Shown: positions 42,417 to 53,417, numbered from the stretch's first letter. The stretch is DNA of 64,000 nucleotides from Rhodococcus tibetensis (GCF_024438035.1 NZ_JANFQF010000008.1:186001-250000); one strand, 5' to 3'. Notes: generated by a model not told the origin, from the sequence alone. Made by a program: numbers and translations.

Positions 42417-42530
42417 ATGGATCTGTCCTTCCTTTCCGAGTTCTTCACCGCGGTCTCCGACCTCTTCGGTGCCCTCGATTTCTTCTCGGGCTCCGCTGAG
42501 GCACTGGGCGGCGCCGAAGAAGCCGCATAG
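42417..42530 (+). CDS. PorH-like acidic amphipathic peptide, 37 residues
   Basis: The ATG at 42417 follows AAGGAG by eight bases. The product starts MDLSFLSEFFTAVSDLF and ends EALGGAEEAA. Hydrophobic residues recur every three or four positions (Leu3, Leu6, Phe9/10, Val13, Leu16/Phe17, Leu20, Phe23), giving an amphipathic helix; there are seven acidic and no basic residues and no signal peptide. These are the properties of the tiny PorA/PorH channel subunits of corynebacterial outer membranes, which also begin MDLS in PorH as I recall. A strong terminator follows. Function by analogy only. Confidence 0.65.
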   Translation: MDLSFLSEFFTAVSDLFGALDFFSGSAEALGGAEEAA

Positions 42531-42571
42531 GCATCTTCCACACAGCTGGCCATTAGCGCTGGTAGCTAGCT

Positions 42572-42627
42572 CGACAACACGCGACGGTGCTCGTCCGTTC
42601 CATGGACGAGCACCGTCGCGTTGTCGT
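42572..42627 (+). terminator. Terminator of the PorH-like peptide gene
   Basis: A perfect 16-base stem (GCGACGGTGCTCGTCC, 42581-42596, with 42604-42619) and a seven-base loop, extended by further partly paired bases on both sides. It begins about 40 bases after the stop. Confidence 0.8.
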
Positions 42628-42723
42628 GTGCCGGTTGACACGTGGTGGAACTCTGCGCAAATCACAAGGATGTAACAACACATCACGCACACATCACCGC
42701 GCACACTTGTCGAGAATTGACTC

Positions 42724-42743
42724 AATTGGTCGAACGACCAGTT
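42724..42743. promoter_or_regulatory. FadR/TetR-type operator candidate
   Basis: The 20-base sequence AATTGGTCGAACGACCAGTT is a near-perfect palindrome around TGGTCG-AA-CGACCA. GGTC-N4-GACC dyads of this kind are bound by GntR/FadR or TetR regulators. It lies in an AT-rich region about 130 bases before the alpha/beta hydrolase start. The regulator is not in the immediate neighbourhood. Confidence 0.4.
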
Positions 42744-42874
42744 GCATTATTTACGAAGATCAACTTTGTTCACCGCGGAATAACTCGCCCAACATCTCTT
42801 CCCATTAATGGCGGCAGATGCCGACCGGACGGTTCATCCGACAGTTTGAGTGCACAGCTGTACACTCACCCTCC

Positions 42875-44191
42875 ATGACCGACTCAGAGCTACGGCGTCG
42901 ATCCGAGATAAGGGCTCTCGCCCGGCTGGCCCTCGATGAAATCGCGGGCGCTGCAGACGGCATCGGCTCGATGCACCGCGCCATCGCGGCCCGCATCTTC
43001 GCCGGCATTCGAGCAGGTGTCGGGCCTGCGGCGCTGCCCGCGCAGTCGCTCCACGACGCTCTGTCGCACGCGATCTACACCGCTGTCGCGAGCACCGCCC
43101 GCTTCGGCGGATCTATGGCCTGGCACCTGCTCGACCTTCCGACTTCCGACAACGTCCCGCCCTCGCAGACCAAGGGCGGCGCCCAGGTGATCGCCGCGAT
43201 TCAGGGCTTGATCGGCGACGTACTGGAATCGGAGGGTTCCCCGCTCGCGGAACCGATGGCAATACGAGTCGACGGGGCGGCGGTCCCCCTGGACAGTGCC
43301 GCCCTGGCGGCGGCGTTTCCGGAGGCGAGCACTCGTATCGTCGTCTTCCTCCATGGCCTCGTGGAAACCGAGAGCGCGTGGATGCTCGGCGGAAGACCGA
43401 CGTACGGCGAACGCCTCGAGACCGATCTGGGGTGCACCGCGCTCCAGGTCCGGTACAACTCGGGACGACACATCTCGGACAACGGCAAATCCCTGTCCGA
43501 GCTCCTCGACACGCTCACCGCCCAGTGGCCGGTCGAGGTCGAGTCGATTGCCCTGGTCGGACATTCGATGGGCGGACTGATCTCCCGTAGCGCCTGCTAT
43601 GCCGCCGCCCAGGACGATCGACCGTGGGTATCGCAGGTTCGGCAGGTAGTGAGCCTCGGATCTCCGCACCTCGGGGCTCCGCTCGAGCAGGCGGTGCACT
43701 ATGCGAGCGCCGCGTTGGCTGCACTGCCCGAGACGCGCGCGATCTCTGGATTGCTCCGCCGGAGGAGTGCGGGTATTCGCGACCTGAATCAGGGATCACT
43801 GGTCGACGAGGACTGGCGCGACCGCGACCCGGACGCGCTGCGGGCCGCTGCGTGCAACGAGGTGCCCCTCCTGGACGGCGTGATGTATTTCTTCGTCTCC
43901 GCGACCATCACGCGCAGTCCCAGGCATCCCCTGGGCCGTCTGCTCGGTGACGGCATGGTTCTGGTGCCGAGCGCATCCGGGCACAACAAGACTCGCATGA
44001 TCGGGTTCCGTGAGGAGGACGGGATGCACCTGGCGCCCGCGAACCATTTCACGATGCTCAACCATGAGTCGGTGTACGAGAAACTTCTCGGCTGGCTGAC
44101 CTCCGCGACACCGGAGTCGGCCGGGAAGCCCCCGAACCCCCCCGGCCGACTCGGATCGTCACGCACTCGAGTCGTGATCGCATCAGGCTAG
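42875..44191 (+). CDS. PGAP1-like alpha/beta hydrolase
   Basis: 438 residues from the ATG at 42875, possibly leaderless because a TACACT box lies nine bases upstream; an in-frame start at 42818 is open. The N-terminal 150 residues are helical. The hydrolase domain shows the oxyanion segment RIVVFLHGLVETESAW, the nucleophile elbow LVGHSMGGLISRSACY, and VVSLGSPHLGAPLE; the catalytic histidine is probably that in NHFTML near the end. This arrangement matches PGAP1-like or triacylglycerol-lipase-like esterases. Substrate unknown. No signal peptide is visible. Confidence 0.85.
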   Translation: MTDSELRRRSEIRALARLALDEIAGAADGIGSMHRAIAARIFAGIRAGVGPAALPAQSLHDALSHAIYTAVASTARFGGSMAWHLLDLPTSDNVPPSQTKGGAQVIAAIQGLIGDVLESEGSPLAEPMAIRVDGAAVPLDSAALAAAFPEASTRIVVFLHGLVETESAWMLGGRPTYGERLETDLGCTALQVRYNSGRHISDNGKSLSELLDTLTAQWPVEVESIALVGHSMGGLISRSACYAAAQDDRPWVSQVRQVVSLGSPHLGAPLEQAVHYASAALAALPETRAISGLLRRRSAGIRDLNQGSLVDEDWRDRDPDALRAAACNEVPLLDGVMYFFVSATITRSPRHPLGRLLGDGMVLVPSASGHNKTRMIGFREEDGMHLAPANHFTMLNHESVYEKLLGWLTSATPESAGKPPNPPGRLGSSRTRVVIASG

Positions 44192-44244
44192 CGTGACTCG
44201 GGCCGGCCGTCGGCTGTCGGTTTACCCAGATTTCGTCGACCACG

Positions 44245-44264
44245 GCCTGTGTCGCCTCACAGGC
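44245..44264. terminator. Hairpin between convergent genes
   Basis: GCCTGTG-TCGCCT-CACAGGC, a perfect seven-base stem, lies in the 95-base gap between the hydrolase and the convergent CPBP gene and may terminate one or both transcripts. Confidence 0.4.
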
Positions 44265-44286
44265 TTCGGGAGCCGTCGAATCGAAT

Positions 44287-45057
44287 TCACGCCATGGTCG
44301 TGTGCCACACAATGGCTGCCGCAAGCGCGCCTGCGCCGTTCAAGGACCAGTGCAGCGCGATCGGTGCGATGAGGCTGCCGCTTCGTCGGCGCAACCACGT
44401 GAAGACGACGCCCGCCGCGGCCGTTGCGACCACTGCAGCGAGAACGCCGAGGATCTGACCGAGCAGTCCGCCTCCGAGAAACCCTGACAGGCCCTTGTTC
44501 CCGGAGGTCAAACCGAGCGAAGACGCGATGTGCCACAGCCCGAACAGGAGCGAACCGGCCGCGAAGACTCCGCGCGCTCCATAGACACGCTGCAACGTTC
44601 CGTGGAGGACACCGCGGAACGCGAGTTCCTCCGGAATGACGGTTTGCAGCGGGATCACGATCATCGAGGCGACCAGTGCCCCGGACAGGGTGGCGTATCG
44701 GTCGGCCATGAAGAACGGGCGGGTGATCGGTAGCGCTGCGCCGATCGCCACCACACCGATTACGAGGCCCATCGCGGCCAGGGCGTACATCGAGCCACGC
44801 CGCCAGTAGCGGGGTGACAGTCCCAGCTCGGCCCAGCCGAGCCCGCGGCGGCGCGTGAGAACAAGGAGGACTACGGCGGAGATGGGGACGGTCGCGATGC
44901 TCGCCCACACGGTGGTGAAATGCGCGATGACATTCGTCGCGACAAGAACCGCAACCACAACGGCCACGTCGAGATAGGCGTGCAGGACCGGTCGATTCTC
45001 GCGGCCGCCGAGGCCTCGACCACCTGCGGCGTCGACGTACCCGGTGTCGATACTCAT
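44287..45057 (-). CDS. CPBP family intramembrane metalloprotease
   Basis: About 256 residues from the ATG at 45057; an ATG at 45090 has GGAG closer and is also possible. Multi-pass membrane protein with the three motifs of the ABI/CAAX-processing family: EELAFRG (EExxxR), FGLWHIA (FxxxH) and HWSLNGAG (HxxxN). Bacterial members process peptides or bacteriocin-immunity partners; the substrate here is unknown. It is divergent from fumarase with 177 bases between. Confidence 0.88.
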   Translation of the reverse strand: MSIDTGYVDAAGGRGLGGRENRPVLHAYLDVAVVVAVLVATNVIAHFTTVWASIATVPISAVVLLVLTRRRGLGWAELGLSPRYWRRGSMYALAAMGLVIGVVAIGAALPITRPFFMADRYATLSGALVASMIVIPLQTVIPEELAFRGVLHGTLQRVYGARGVFAAGSLLFGLWHIASSLGLTSGNKGLSGFLGGGLLGQILGVLAAVVATAAAGVVFTWLRRRSGSLIAPIALHWSLNGAGALAAAIVWHTTMA

Positions 45058-45189
45058 CCGGTTTCGCCGATCCAGTCCGTGTGCATCCATCGACTCCAGT
45101 GTACGGATCAGCCCTGGACATCCTGTGAGCCAAGCCACAACACAGGCGCATGGTACGCCCCCTCATCGAGAGACGGTCGGGCTCGCGTC

Positions 45190-45195
45190 TAGCCT
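45190..45195 (+). promoter_or_regulatory. -10 box of the fumarase gene
   Basis: TAGCCT, the common actinobacterial -10 form, lies 40 bases before the fumarase start. No clear -35 is visible at the right distance. Confidence 0.4.
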
Positions 45196-45234
45196 GATTA
45201 CGAACTTCACGCCCCCTGCTGTCCAGGAGATAGA

Positions 45235-46928
<1,694 letters not shown>

Positions 46929-46932
<4 letters not shown>

Positions 46933-47921
46933 GCGCTCCGCGCCATGGCGGTGAGTGTTTCCGCACTGGTGTAGCGGGGCTGCCAGCCGAGATTCTTCTT
47001 CGCCTTCGAGGTGTCCATCACCACGGACGTACGCCCTGTGTGCAGCCATTCCAACATCGCCGGCACGGCCGGGAGCCGTTCGAGGGCAGCCGAGGTGGCC
47101 TGCGCGACGGCCAGGGGGATGCGGACGGGCCTGGCCCCCAGCGCTGTCGCCACCTCGGACAGTGACACAACTCCGTCGCCGGCGACGTTGTAGGCGCCGG
47201 GCGGCGCGTCGGTCGTGACCGCCGCGCCGATCGCCGCGGCCACGTCGTCGTGGTGGACCAGTTGCAGCGAGATGCCGGGGTCGGGGAAGAGCGGGCGCGG
47301 GAGGGGCAGAGCACCGACCACTTTCGTCACGACACCGGGCAGGCGATCAGCGACCTGACGCCACGGCATGGCGTCGGCCAGCGCGGTGGCGTTCGGCCCG
47401 GCGACGATGCACGGCCGGAGCACGAATACCTCGAGTCCGTCGCCGTCGGTGATCTCTGCCAGCACCGTCTCGAGTTCCGCTTTCTGTTCCGAGTAGTAGT
47501 GCTGGCGGGACCCGCGGGTAGGCACGTCCTCTGTCAGGGGGGTCGGATTGTCGGGGTGATACCCGTACGCCGCTACCGAGGAGGTGTACACCAACCGGGT
47601 GGGTCGCGTGGCTGCGACCGTGGCTTCGAAGACGTTCCGCGTTCCGGTGAGATTGATCCGGCTGCTGTCGGCCCGCGACCCCATGATGAGGAACGCGAGG
47701 TGCACCACGACATCGGCTTCGTCGACGAACTTCTCGACCGCGGCGCGATCGAGAATGTCGCCTTGCCGGTACTCCGTCTTCGTCCATCCGCGCTCGCGGG
47801 GGTCGAATGGCCGTCTGGCCATGCCGAGGATCCGATCGACCGCGGGTTCGTTCTCGAGCGCGGCAACCACGGCGAGGCCGATCTCGCCTGTGGGGCCGGT
47901 GACAGCGACGGTGATACCCAT
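46929..47921 (-). CDS. NAD-dependent epimerase/dehydratase (extended SDR)
   Basis: 330 residues from the ATG at 47921. Extended short-chain dehydrogenase: nucleotide motif [32 protein letters not shown] with the catalytic serine, and a [10 protein letters not shown] segment carrying the YxxxK pair (as YSEQK). The C-terminal half, [16 protein letters not shown]-like and [15 protein letters not shown], is the substrate domain. Sugar-nucleotide, steroid or other ketone substrates are possible. Divergent from the acyl-CoA dehydrogenase with 109 bases between. Confidence 0.85.
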
Positions 47922-47987
47922 AAGTTCCGCATTTCCCCGCCGAGGCCGTATCCAAACTTTCGCCCCGGGGCCGCCGAGCGCGCTGTT

Positions 47988-47993
47988 AGCGTG
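47988..47993 (+). promoter_or_regulatory. -10 box of the acyl-CoA dehydrogenase gene
   Basis: TAGCGT lies 38 bases before the start codon at 48031, at a normal distance for a short-leader transcript. Confidence 0.35.
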
Positions 47994-48030
47994 GTCGGCA
48001 GACCTCTGCACGGCAAACCGAGGAACAGCC

Positions 48031-49425
48031 ATGACTTTCAGTCTTGCTCTCACGCCAGCTCAGAAGGATCTCGTCGAGCGGACGCATAGTTTCGCCGAAG
48101 ACGTGATCCGGCCGGTCGCCGCCGAGTACGACCGGAAGCAGGAATTCCCCTGGGACGTCCTCGAGAAGGCGGCCGCGGAAGGTTTCTACAGCCCGCTGTT
48201 CTACCGCGACCTGATCGGTGATCCGACGGGATTGTCGTTGCCGCTGTTCATGGAGGAGTTGTTCTGGGGTTGCGCGGGAATCGGACTCGCGGTCGTGATG
48301 CCGGCGCTCGCATTATCGTCGATCGGCCAGGCCGCGACTCCGGAGCAGATGCTGCGGTGGGCGCCCGAGTGCTTCGGTCAGCCGGGGAACCTGAAACTCG
48401 CGGCCCTGTGCATCTCGGAACCGGAGGGCGGAAGCGACGTGCGCAATTTGCGGACCACCGCGACGCGGGACGGTGACGAGTGGGTTATCGAAGGTCACAA
48501 GATGTGGATCGGGAACGGGGGCATCGCTGATGTGCACGTCGTCAACGCGACGGTCGACCCCGACCTGGGTCATCGTGGACAGGCGTTGTTCGTCGTGCCC
48601 GGCGGCAGCCCGGGCATCGAGTTGGTGCGCAAACTCGACAAGCTGGGTTGCCGCGCGTCCCATACCGCTGAGCTGAAATTCCATCAGGTGCGGGTGCCGG
48701 CAGATCATCTTCTCGGCGGCGACGACAAGCTGCAGAGCCGCATGAAGAAGGCTCGCGAAGTGCAGGAGGAGGTAGCCACGGGTGCGCCGCGCCGGAAGTC
48801 GTCAACGCTCGGCACGTTCGAGCAGACGCGTCCCATGGTCGCCGCGCAGGCGCTGGGAATCGCCCGCGCGGCGCTCGAATACGCAACCGAGTACGCGAAC
48901 CGCCGCGAGGCCTTCGGTGGTCCCATCATCGACAACCAGGGCATTTCGTTTCCCTTGGCCCAGCTCGCCACCGAGATCGATGCGGCGCGCCTGCTGACGT
49001 GGCGGGCGTCGTGGATGGCTGCCGCCGGGGTCGAATTCCGGCACGGCGAAGGCTCGATGGCCAAGCTCGCGGCCTCGGAGGTCGCGGTGAAGACCACGGA
49101 ACGAGCGCTGCAGACGATGGGCGGCTGGGGTTACATCAGCGACCACCCCGTCGAGAAGTGGTACCGGGACGCCAAGTTGTACACCATCTTCGAGGGCACC
49201 AGCGAGATTCAGCGCATGGTGATCGGACGCGCTCTGGGAGCGGCAGACGGGGCTCCTCCCCTACATTTCGATCAGGCGACCGAGGGTACCGCGTTCAATC
49301 GGCGCTTCGGCCGGGGCACGTCGGTGCGCACCAAGGCCGGGGAATTCGCGATGTCCATGAAGGACCGGATGCCCGAGTCGGCGCAGCGACTGGCGATGCG
49401 CGTCCTGGCGCCACCGAAGAAGTGA
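48031..49425 (+). CDS. Acyl-CoA dehydrogenase
   Basis: 464 residues from the ATG at 48031, preceded by GAGGAA. FAD flavoprotein of fatty-acid beta-oxidation or related catabolism. Typical parts: AALCISEPEGGSD for FAD and substrate binding, WVIEGHKMWIGNGG, GCRASHTAELKF, REAFGGPIIDNQGISF, LQTMGGWGYISDHPVEKWYRDAKLYTIFEGTSEIQRMVIGRAL with the catalytic glutamate region. It carries a C-terminal extension of about 60 residues beyond the usual end. Substrate chain not predictable. A long upstream extension of the frame is antisense to the epimerase and rejected. Confidence 0.93.
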   Translation: MTFSLALTPAQKDLVERTHSFAEDVIRPVAAEYDRKQEFPWDVLEKAAAEGFYSPLFYRDLIGDPTGLSLPLFMEELFWGCAGIGLAVVMPALALSSIGQAATPEQMLRWAPECFGQPGNLKLAALCISEPEGGSDVRNLRTTATRDGDEWVIEGHKMWIGNGGIADVHVVNATVDPDLGHRGQALFVVPGGSPGIELVRKLDKLGCRASHTAELKFHQVRVPADHLLGGDDKLQSRMKKAREVQEEVATGAPRRKSSTLGTFEQTRPMVAAQALGIARAALEYATEYANRREAFGGPIIDNQGISFPLAQLATEIDAARLLTWRASWMAAAGVEFRHGEGSMAKLAASEVAVKTTERALQTMGGWGYISDHPVEKWYRDAKLYTIFEGTSEIQRMVIGRALGAADGAPPLHFDQATEGTAFNRRFGRGTSVRTKAGEFAMSMKDRMPESAQRLAMRVLAPPKK

Positions 49426-49776
49426 TCAGGTCCACAGCGCGGCCACCAGAACGGTGACGACAGCCAGCCCTCCTACTACGTGCACCAGTTCCGGCTTCTC
49501 CTGCCCTCGTTTCTGCCTGCCGCGCAGAATCTCGGCGAGCACAACCACCACGAGCGACAGCAGAAGTTTCACACCGATCTTGATGTGGTTGTACTCCTTG
49601 TCGAGGGCTGCTTCGCCGAGTCCGACGAGGATCAGTCCGGTCACGAACTGGAGCCGGGCGCCCCACACGATCACCTCGGAGATCCGCGGAGCGGCAAGCA
49701 CAGCGAAGTAACCACCGACGAGGGCTGCCATGCCGAGCAGGTGGCCGACGAACACGATGTTGTACACGACAGACAT
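49426..49776 (-). CDS. Four-helix membrane protein of unknown function
   Basis: 116 residues, four predicted transmembrane helices, starting MSVVYNIVFVGHLLGMAALVGGYFA. A basic loop RGRQKRGQEKPE separates helices 3 and 4. It resembles a group of small actinobacterial membrane proteins without known function. The stop directly abuts that of the convergent acyl-CoA dehydrogenase. Confidence 0.75.
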   Translation of the reverse strand: MSVVYNIVFVGHLLGMAALVGGYFAVLAAPRISEVIVWGARLQFVTGLILVGLGEAALDKEYNHIKIGVKLLLSLVVVVLAEILRGRQKRGQEKPELVHVVGGLAVVTVLVAALWT

Positions 49777-49801
49777 ATCGGGAGCCTAGCGGCCCGCCGG
49801 A

Positions 49802-50371
49802 TCAGACCTCAACGATGCCCGCCTCGATCGCTGCCTCCCGATACGACGCGGCGAGAGTGGTGACGGTTTCGTGGGCGTTGAGCCCACTGGGATTGGGCAC
49901 CAGCCACAGGGTGGCCCCCTCCAGATCACCCGATTGCCTTCCCTTCTTCGCGGCCCGCTCGCGGAAGGCCGTCCGGTATGCAGTGATACCGGCGACGGCC
50001 ACGACCTTCGGCCGGGCGTCCCGGACCACACCGCGCAGGCGTTCGGCGCCGACCGTCAACTCCTTGTCGGTCAGCTCGTCAGCCTTTGCGGTGGCGCGTA
50101 CCGCCAAATTGGTGATGCCGACTCCACGCTCGATCAGGTGGTCCCGGTCGGCGTCCGACATCCCGGCGGTGGGGTCGATCGATCGATCGATGATTCCGGC
50201 GGCAAGCAGAGCCGGGTAGAACCGGTTACCCGGTCTCGCGAAGTGCGCCCCGGTGGCCGCGGTCCACAGTCCCGGGTTGATGCCGACGAAGAGCAAGTTG
50301 CATCCCGGCCCGATCAGGTCCGGAACCTCCACATCGCGGTACGACTCCAGCTCGGCGCGGGTGAATCTCAC
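49802..50371 (-). CDS. mug: G/U mismatch-specific DNA glycosylase (Mug/TDG family)
   Basis: 189 residues from the GTG at 50371, which overlaps the stop of the upstream epimerase (GTGA). It removes uracil and ethenocytosine opposite guanine. Motif 1 is LLFVGINPGLWTAATGAHFARPGN with the catalytic Asn, and motif 2 is LVPNPSGLNAH. The insert DRDHLIERGVGITNLAVRATAKADEL is also typical. It is the second uracil-DNA glycosylase in the window, beside the family 5 enzyme at 21397. Confidence 0.93.
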   Translation of the reverse strand: MRFTRAELESYRDVEVPDLIGPGCNLLFVGINPGLWTAATGAHFARPGNRFYPALLAAGIIDRSIDPTAGMSDADRDHLIERGVGITNLAVRATAKADELTDKELTVGAERLRGVVRDARPKVVAVAGITAYRTAFRERAAKKGRQSGDLEGATLWLVPNPSGLNAHETVTTLAASYREAAIEAGIVEV

Positions 50372-51357
50372 AGTCGCCCGGCCGCCGCGAGACCCGCAAC
50401 GGTGTCGGCGAGTGTTTCCGCCGAATCGCGGTACTTCACACCGAGTTCCACCTCGCTGGGCCGGTCGTCCGTGTCGGGCATCCGCGTGTAGTACTCCATC
50501 GCCGCCTCGGACACAGGTGTGTCGAAAGGAATGTACCGGTCGACCGCATCGACGAGGCGCCCGATGAGGCGCAGCACGCTGTCCGGAACGGGCAGGACAC
50601 CCATCCGCCTTCCGGTGACCGAGGCGAGCATGTCCGCCACCGCGCTTATCGGAATCCGGGGACCGCCGAGCATGAACCGCCGGGCGCTCCGCCCGGGTTC
50701 GAGCAGGGCGGCGTGGGCTGCGGCCACATCCCGCACGTCGACCATCGTCCACGCGGCGCTCCGCCCCGGCAGAACGCGCAGTCGGACGGCTACCTCGACA
50801 CCCTGCGCCGCCTCACCGAACTGATCGCCCGCGGGCGGGCCGATCACCATCCCCGGGTAGGTGATAGCAATCGGTGCACCGCCCGCCTGCAGGTCACGGG
50901 CGTACGCCTCGACTCGGGCCTTGCTCTGCCCGTAGGCGTCCGCGGGACCGCACACGGGCAGGTCGGGGGTCAGCAGGTCGACGCCGGGCTGGAACAGTGC
51001 AGCGATGCTCGAGACGTAGACCACGGGATCGCAGCCGAATTCGATCGCCGTCCCCAGTACGTTCCGCGCACCGGCGAGGTTGGTCTGCTTCATCTCTTCG
51101 GCTCGGCGCGGGTCGACCGCGACGACGGCGGCGGCGTGGATCACCGCGTCGCAGCCGTCCATCGCGCGCCGCACCGAGTCCGGGTCGGTGATGTCGCCGA
51201 CTACGTGATCCGAAGTGTCCAGACCGATCTGCGCCGCACTGCTCTCGAGTCGAGCAGGGTTCCGGACGAGGAAACGCACGCGGTGACCGGCGTCCACCAC
51301 CGCCTTCGCACTCCACGCTCCGATGAATCCCGTTCCCCCAGTGATCAGGACCAGCAA
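50368..51357 (-). CDS. NAD-dependent epimerase/dehydratase (extended SDR)
   Basis: 329 residues from a TTG six bases after the htpG stop. Nucleotide-binding motif LITGGTGFIGAWSAKAV, CDAVIHAAAVVAVD, VVYVSSIAALF with the catalytic serine, and DAYGQSKARVE with YxxxK. The C-terminal part (RRFMLGGPRIPISAVADML) is typical of the dihydroflavonol-reductase-like group. The TTG start is supported only by position; there is no strong ribosome site, so expression may rely on coupling to htpG. The substrate is unknown. mug follows with a four-base overlap. Confidence 0.83.
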   Translation of the reverse strand: MLVLITGGTGFIGAWSAKAVVDAGHRVRFLVRNPARLESSAAQIGLDTSDHVVGDITDPDSVRRAMDGCDAVIHAAAVVAVDPRRAEEMKQTNLAGARNVLGTAIEFGCDPVVYVSSIAALFQPGVDLLTPDLPVCGPADAYGQSKARVEAYARDLQAGGAPIAITYPGMVIGPPAGDQFGEAAQGVEVAVRLRVLPGRSAAWTMVDVRDVAAAHAALLEPGRSARRFMLGGPRIPISAVADMLASVTGRRMGVLPVPDSVLRLIGRLVDAVDRYIPFDTPVSEAAMEYYTRMPDTDDRPSEVELGVKYRDSAETLADTVAGLAAAGRL

Positions 51358-51363
51358 GGTGCG

Positions 51364-53319
51364 CTACACCGTCCCGGCGAGGCGACGGGCCAGCAGACTC
51401 GTGAAGTGCGCCGGATCGTCGAGTTCGCCGCCCTCCGCCAGCAGCGCCATTCCGTAGAGGATCTCGGCCGTCTCCTTCAGGCCCGGATCTTCGCTGCGTT
51501 CGGCGTGCGCCGTCCGCAGCGCCGTCACGAGGGGATGCTCCGGGTTCAGCTCGAGAATCCGCTTGGTGGTCGGAACCGGTTGGCCGGAGGCGCGATACAT
51601 GCGTTCGAGCGCCGGCGACATGCTGAAGGCGTCACCGACCATGCAGGCAGGGGAGGTGGTCAGTCGCGTCGACAACCGCACCTGCTTGACGTGCTCGTCG
51701 AGGGCTTCGGTCATCCAGGTGAGGAGATCGGCGAAGTCCTTCTCCTTCTCCTCCCGCTCGGACTCGTGAGCCTTCTTGTCGTCCTCGGTATCGAGATCGA
51801 CTTCTCCCTTGGCGATCGACTGGAACGACTTGCCGTCGAACTCCGGAACGGCGCCCACCCACATTTCGTCGACGGGGTCGGTGAGCAGTAGTACCTCGAT
51901 GCCCTTCGCACGGAAGGCTTCCATGTGCGGCGAACTTTCGAGCAGTTGTCGCGACTCGCCGGTCGCGTAGTAGATCTGCTCCTGGCCTTCCTTCATCCGC
52001 GACACGTAGTCCTCCAGCGACGTCAGCTCTTCGTCGCTGTGCGTCGACGCGAAAGACGAGATGGACAGCAACGTCTCACGGTTGTCGGTGTCGGACAGCA
52101 AGCCTTCCTTGATCGCCCGGCCGAATTCACTCCAGAAGGTGCGGTACTCGTCGGGACGCTCGGCCTTGATGTCCTTGATCGTCGACAGCACCTTCTTGGT
52201 GAGCCGCCGGCGGATGGCGCGGATCTGCCGGTCCTGCTGGAGGATCTCCCGAGACACGTTGAGCGACAGATCCTGGGCGTCGACGACGCCCTTGACGAAG
52301 CGCAGATACTCCGGCATGAGCTGGTCGCAGTCGTCCATGATGAAGACGCGCTTGACGTAAAGCTGCACGCCCACCTTGGCGTCCCGCATGAACAAGTCGA
52401 ACGGGGCGTGGGAGGGGATGAACAGCAGCGCCTGGTACTCGAAAGTGCCCTCCGCCTTCATGGGAATGACCTCGAGGGGATCGTCCCAGGCGTGGGCGAC
52501 GTGCTTGTAGAACTCCTTGTACTCGTCCTCGGAGACGTCGTCCTTCGAGCGGGCCCACAGGGCTTTCATCGAGTTGATCGTCTCGTCCGAGATCGTGACC
52601 TGTTCCTCGCCTCCTTCCTCGGCGGGCGGGGTCTTGCGCTCGACCTGCATCCGGATCGGCCACGCGATGAAATCGGAGTAGCGCTTGACCAGTTCCTTGA
52701 TCTTCCATTCCGACGTGTAGTCGTGGAGGTGATCCTCGGTGTCTTCCGGCTTGAGATGCAGCGTGACGGAGGTGCCCTGCGGCGCGTCGTCCAACGTTTC
52801 AATCGTGTAGGTGGCCTCGCCGGCGGACTCCCAGCGCGTGGCCTGACTCTCCCCTGCCTTCCGGGTCACCAGTGTGACCTTGTCGGCGACCATGAACGAC
52901 GAGTAGAAGCCGATGCCGAACTGGCCGATCAACTCCTCGGAGGCGGCGGCGTCCCGCGCCTCACGCAACTTGCTCCGCAGTTCCGCGGTGCCGGATTTGG
53001 CCAGCGTGCCGATGAGGTCGATCACCTCGTCGTGGGACATACCGATGCCGTTGTCGCGGATGGTGAGGGTGCGCTGTTCCTTGTCCGTCTCGATCTCGAT
53101 GTGCAGATCGGACGTATCCACGTCGAGGTCCTTGTTGCGGTATGCCTCGAGACGGAGCTTGTCCAACGCGTCGGACGCGTTGGAGACGAGCTCGCGCAGG
53201 AAGGAGTCCTTGTTGGAGTAGATCGAGTGGACCATGAGGTCCAGCAGCTGACGAGCCTCGGCCTGGAACTCGAGCTGCTCGCGGCGCGATGCGCCGCTCT
53301 CCACCGTTTGTGCGTTCAC
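51364..53319 (-). CDS. htpG: Chaperone HtpG (Hsp90)
   Basis: 651 residues from the GTG at 53319 (AAGGGA upstream). ATP-dependent Hsp90 chaperone. N-terminal ATPase motifs: [43 protein letters not shown]. Middle domain: [28 protein letters not shown] and the arginine region [21 protein letters not shown]. The C-terminal dimerisation domain is complete. The upstream frame open to 53562 belongs to no family and is antisense to an SDR gene. Downstream it runs into the epimerase after six bases. Confidence 0.97.
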
Positions 53320-53417
53320 TTCGATTCCCTTCGACAGCAGAACCCTGGACACAGAGTCGTTTTCCGGAATGATAGCCCGCCGGGAAACGTGGTTTTCACG
53401 GTGTCGGCAGAGCCGGA

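Larger units (their letters stand above)
42531..42874. other. Intergenic region between PorH-like peptide and hydrolase
   Basis: 344 bases. It holds the terminator at 42572-42627, an AT-rich stretch unlike the rest of the window (about 42655-42790), a near-perfect 20-base palindrome at 42724-42743, and a GCTGTACA motif just before the hydrolase start. No gene of its own is supported. Confidence 0.5.
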
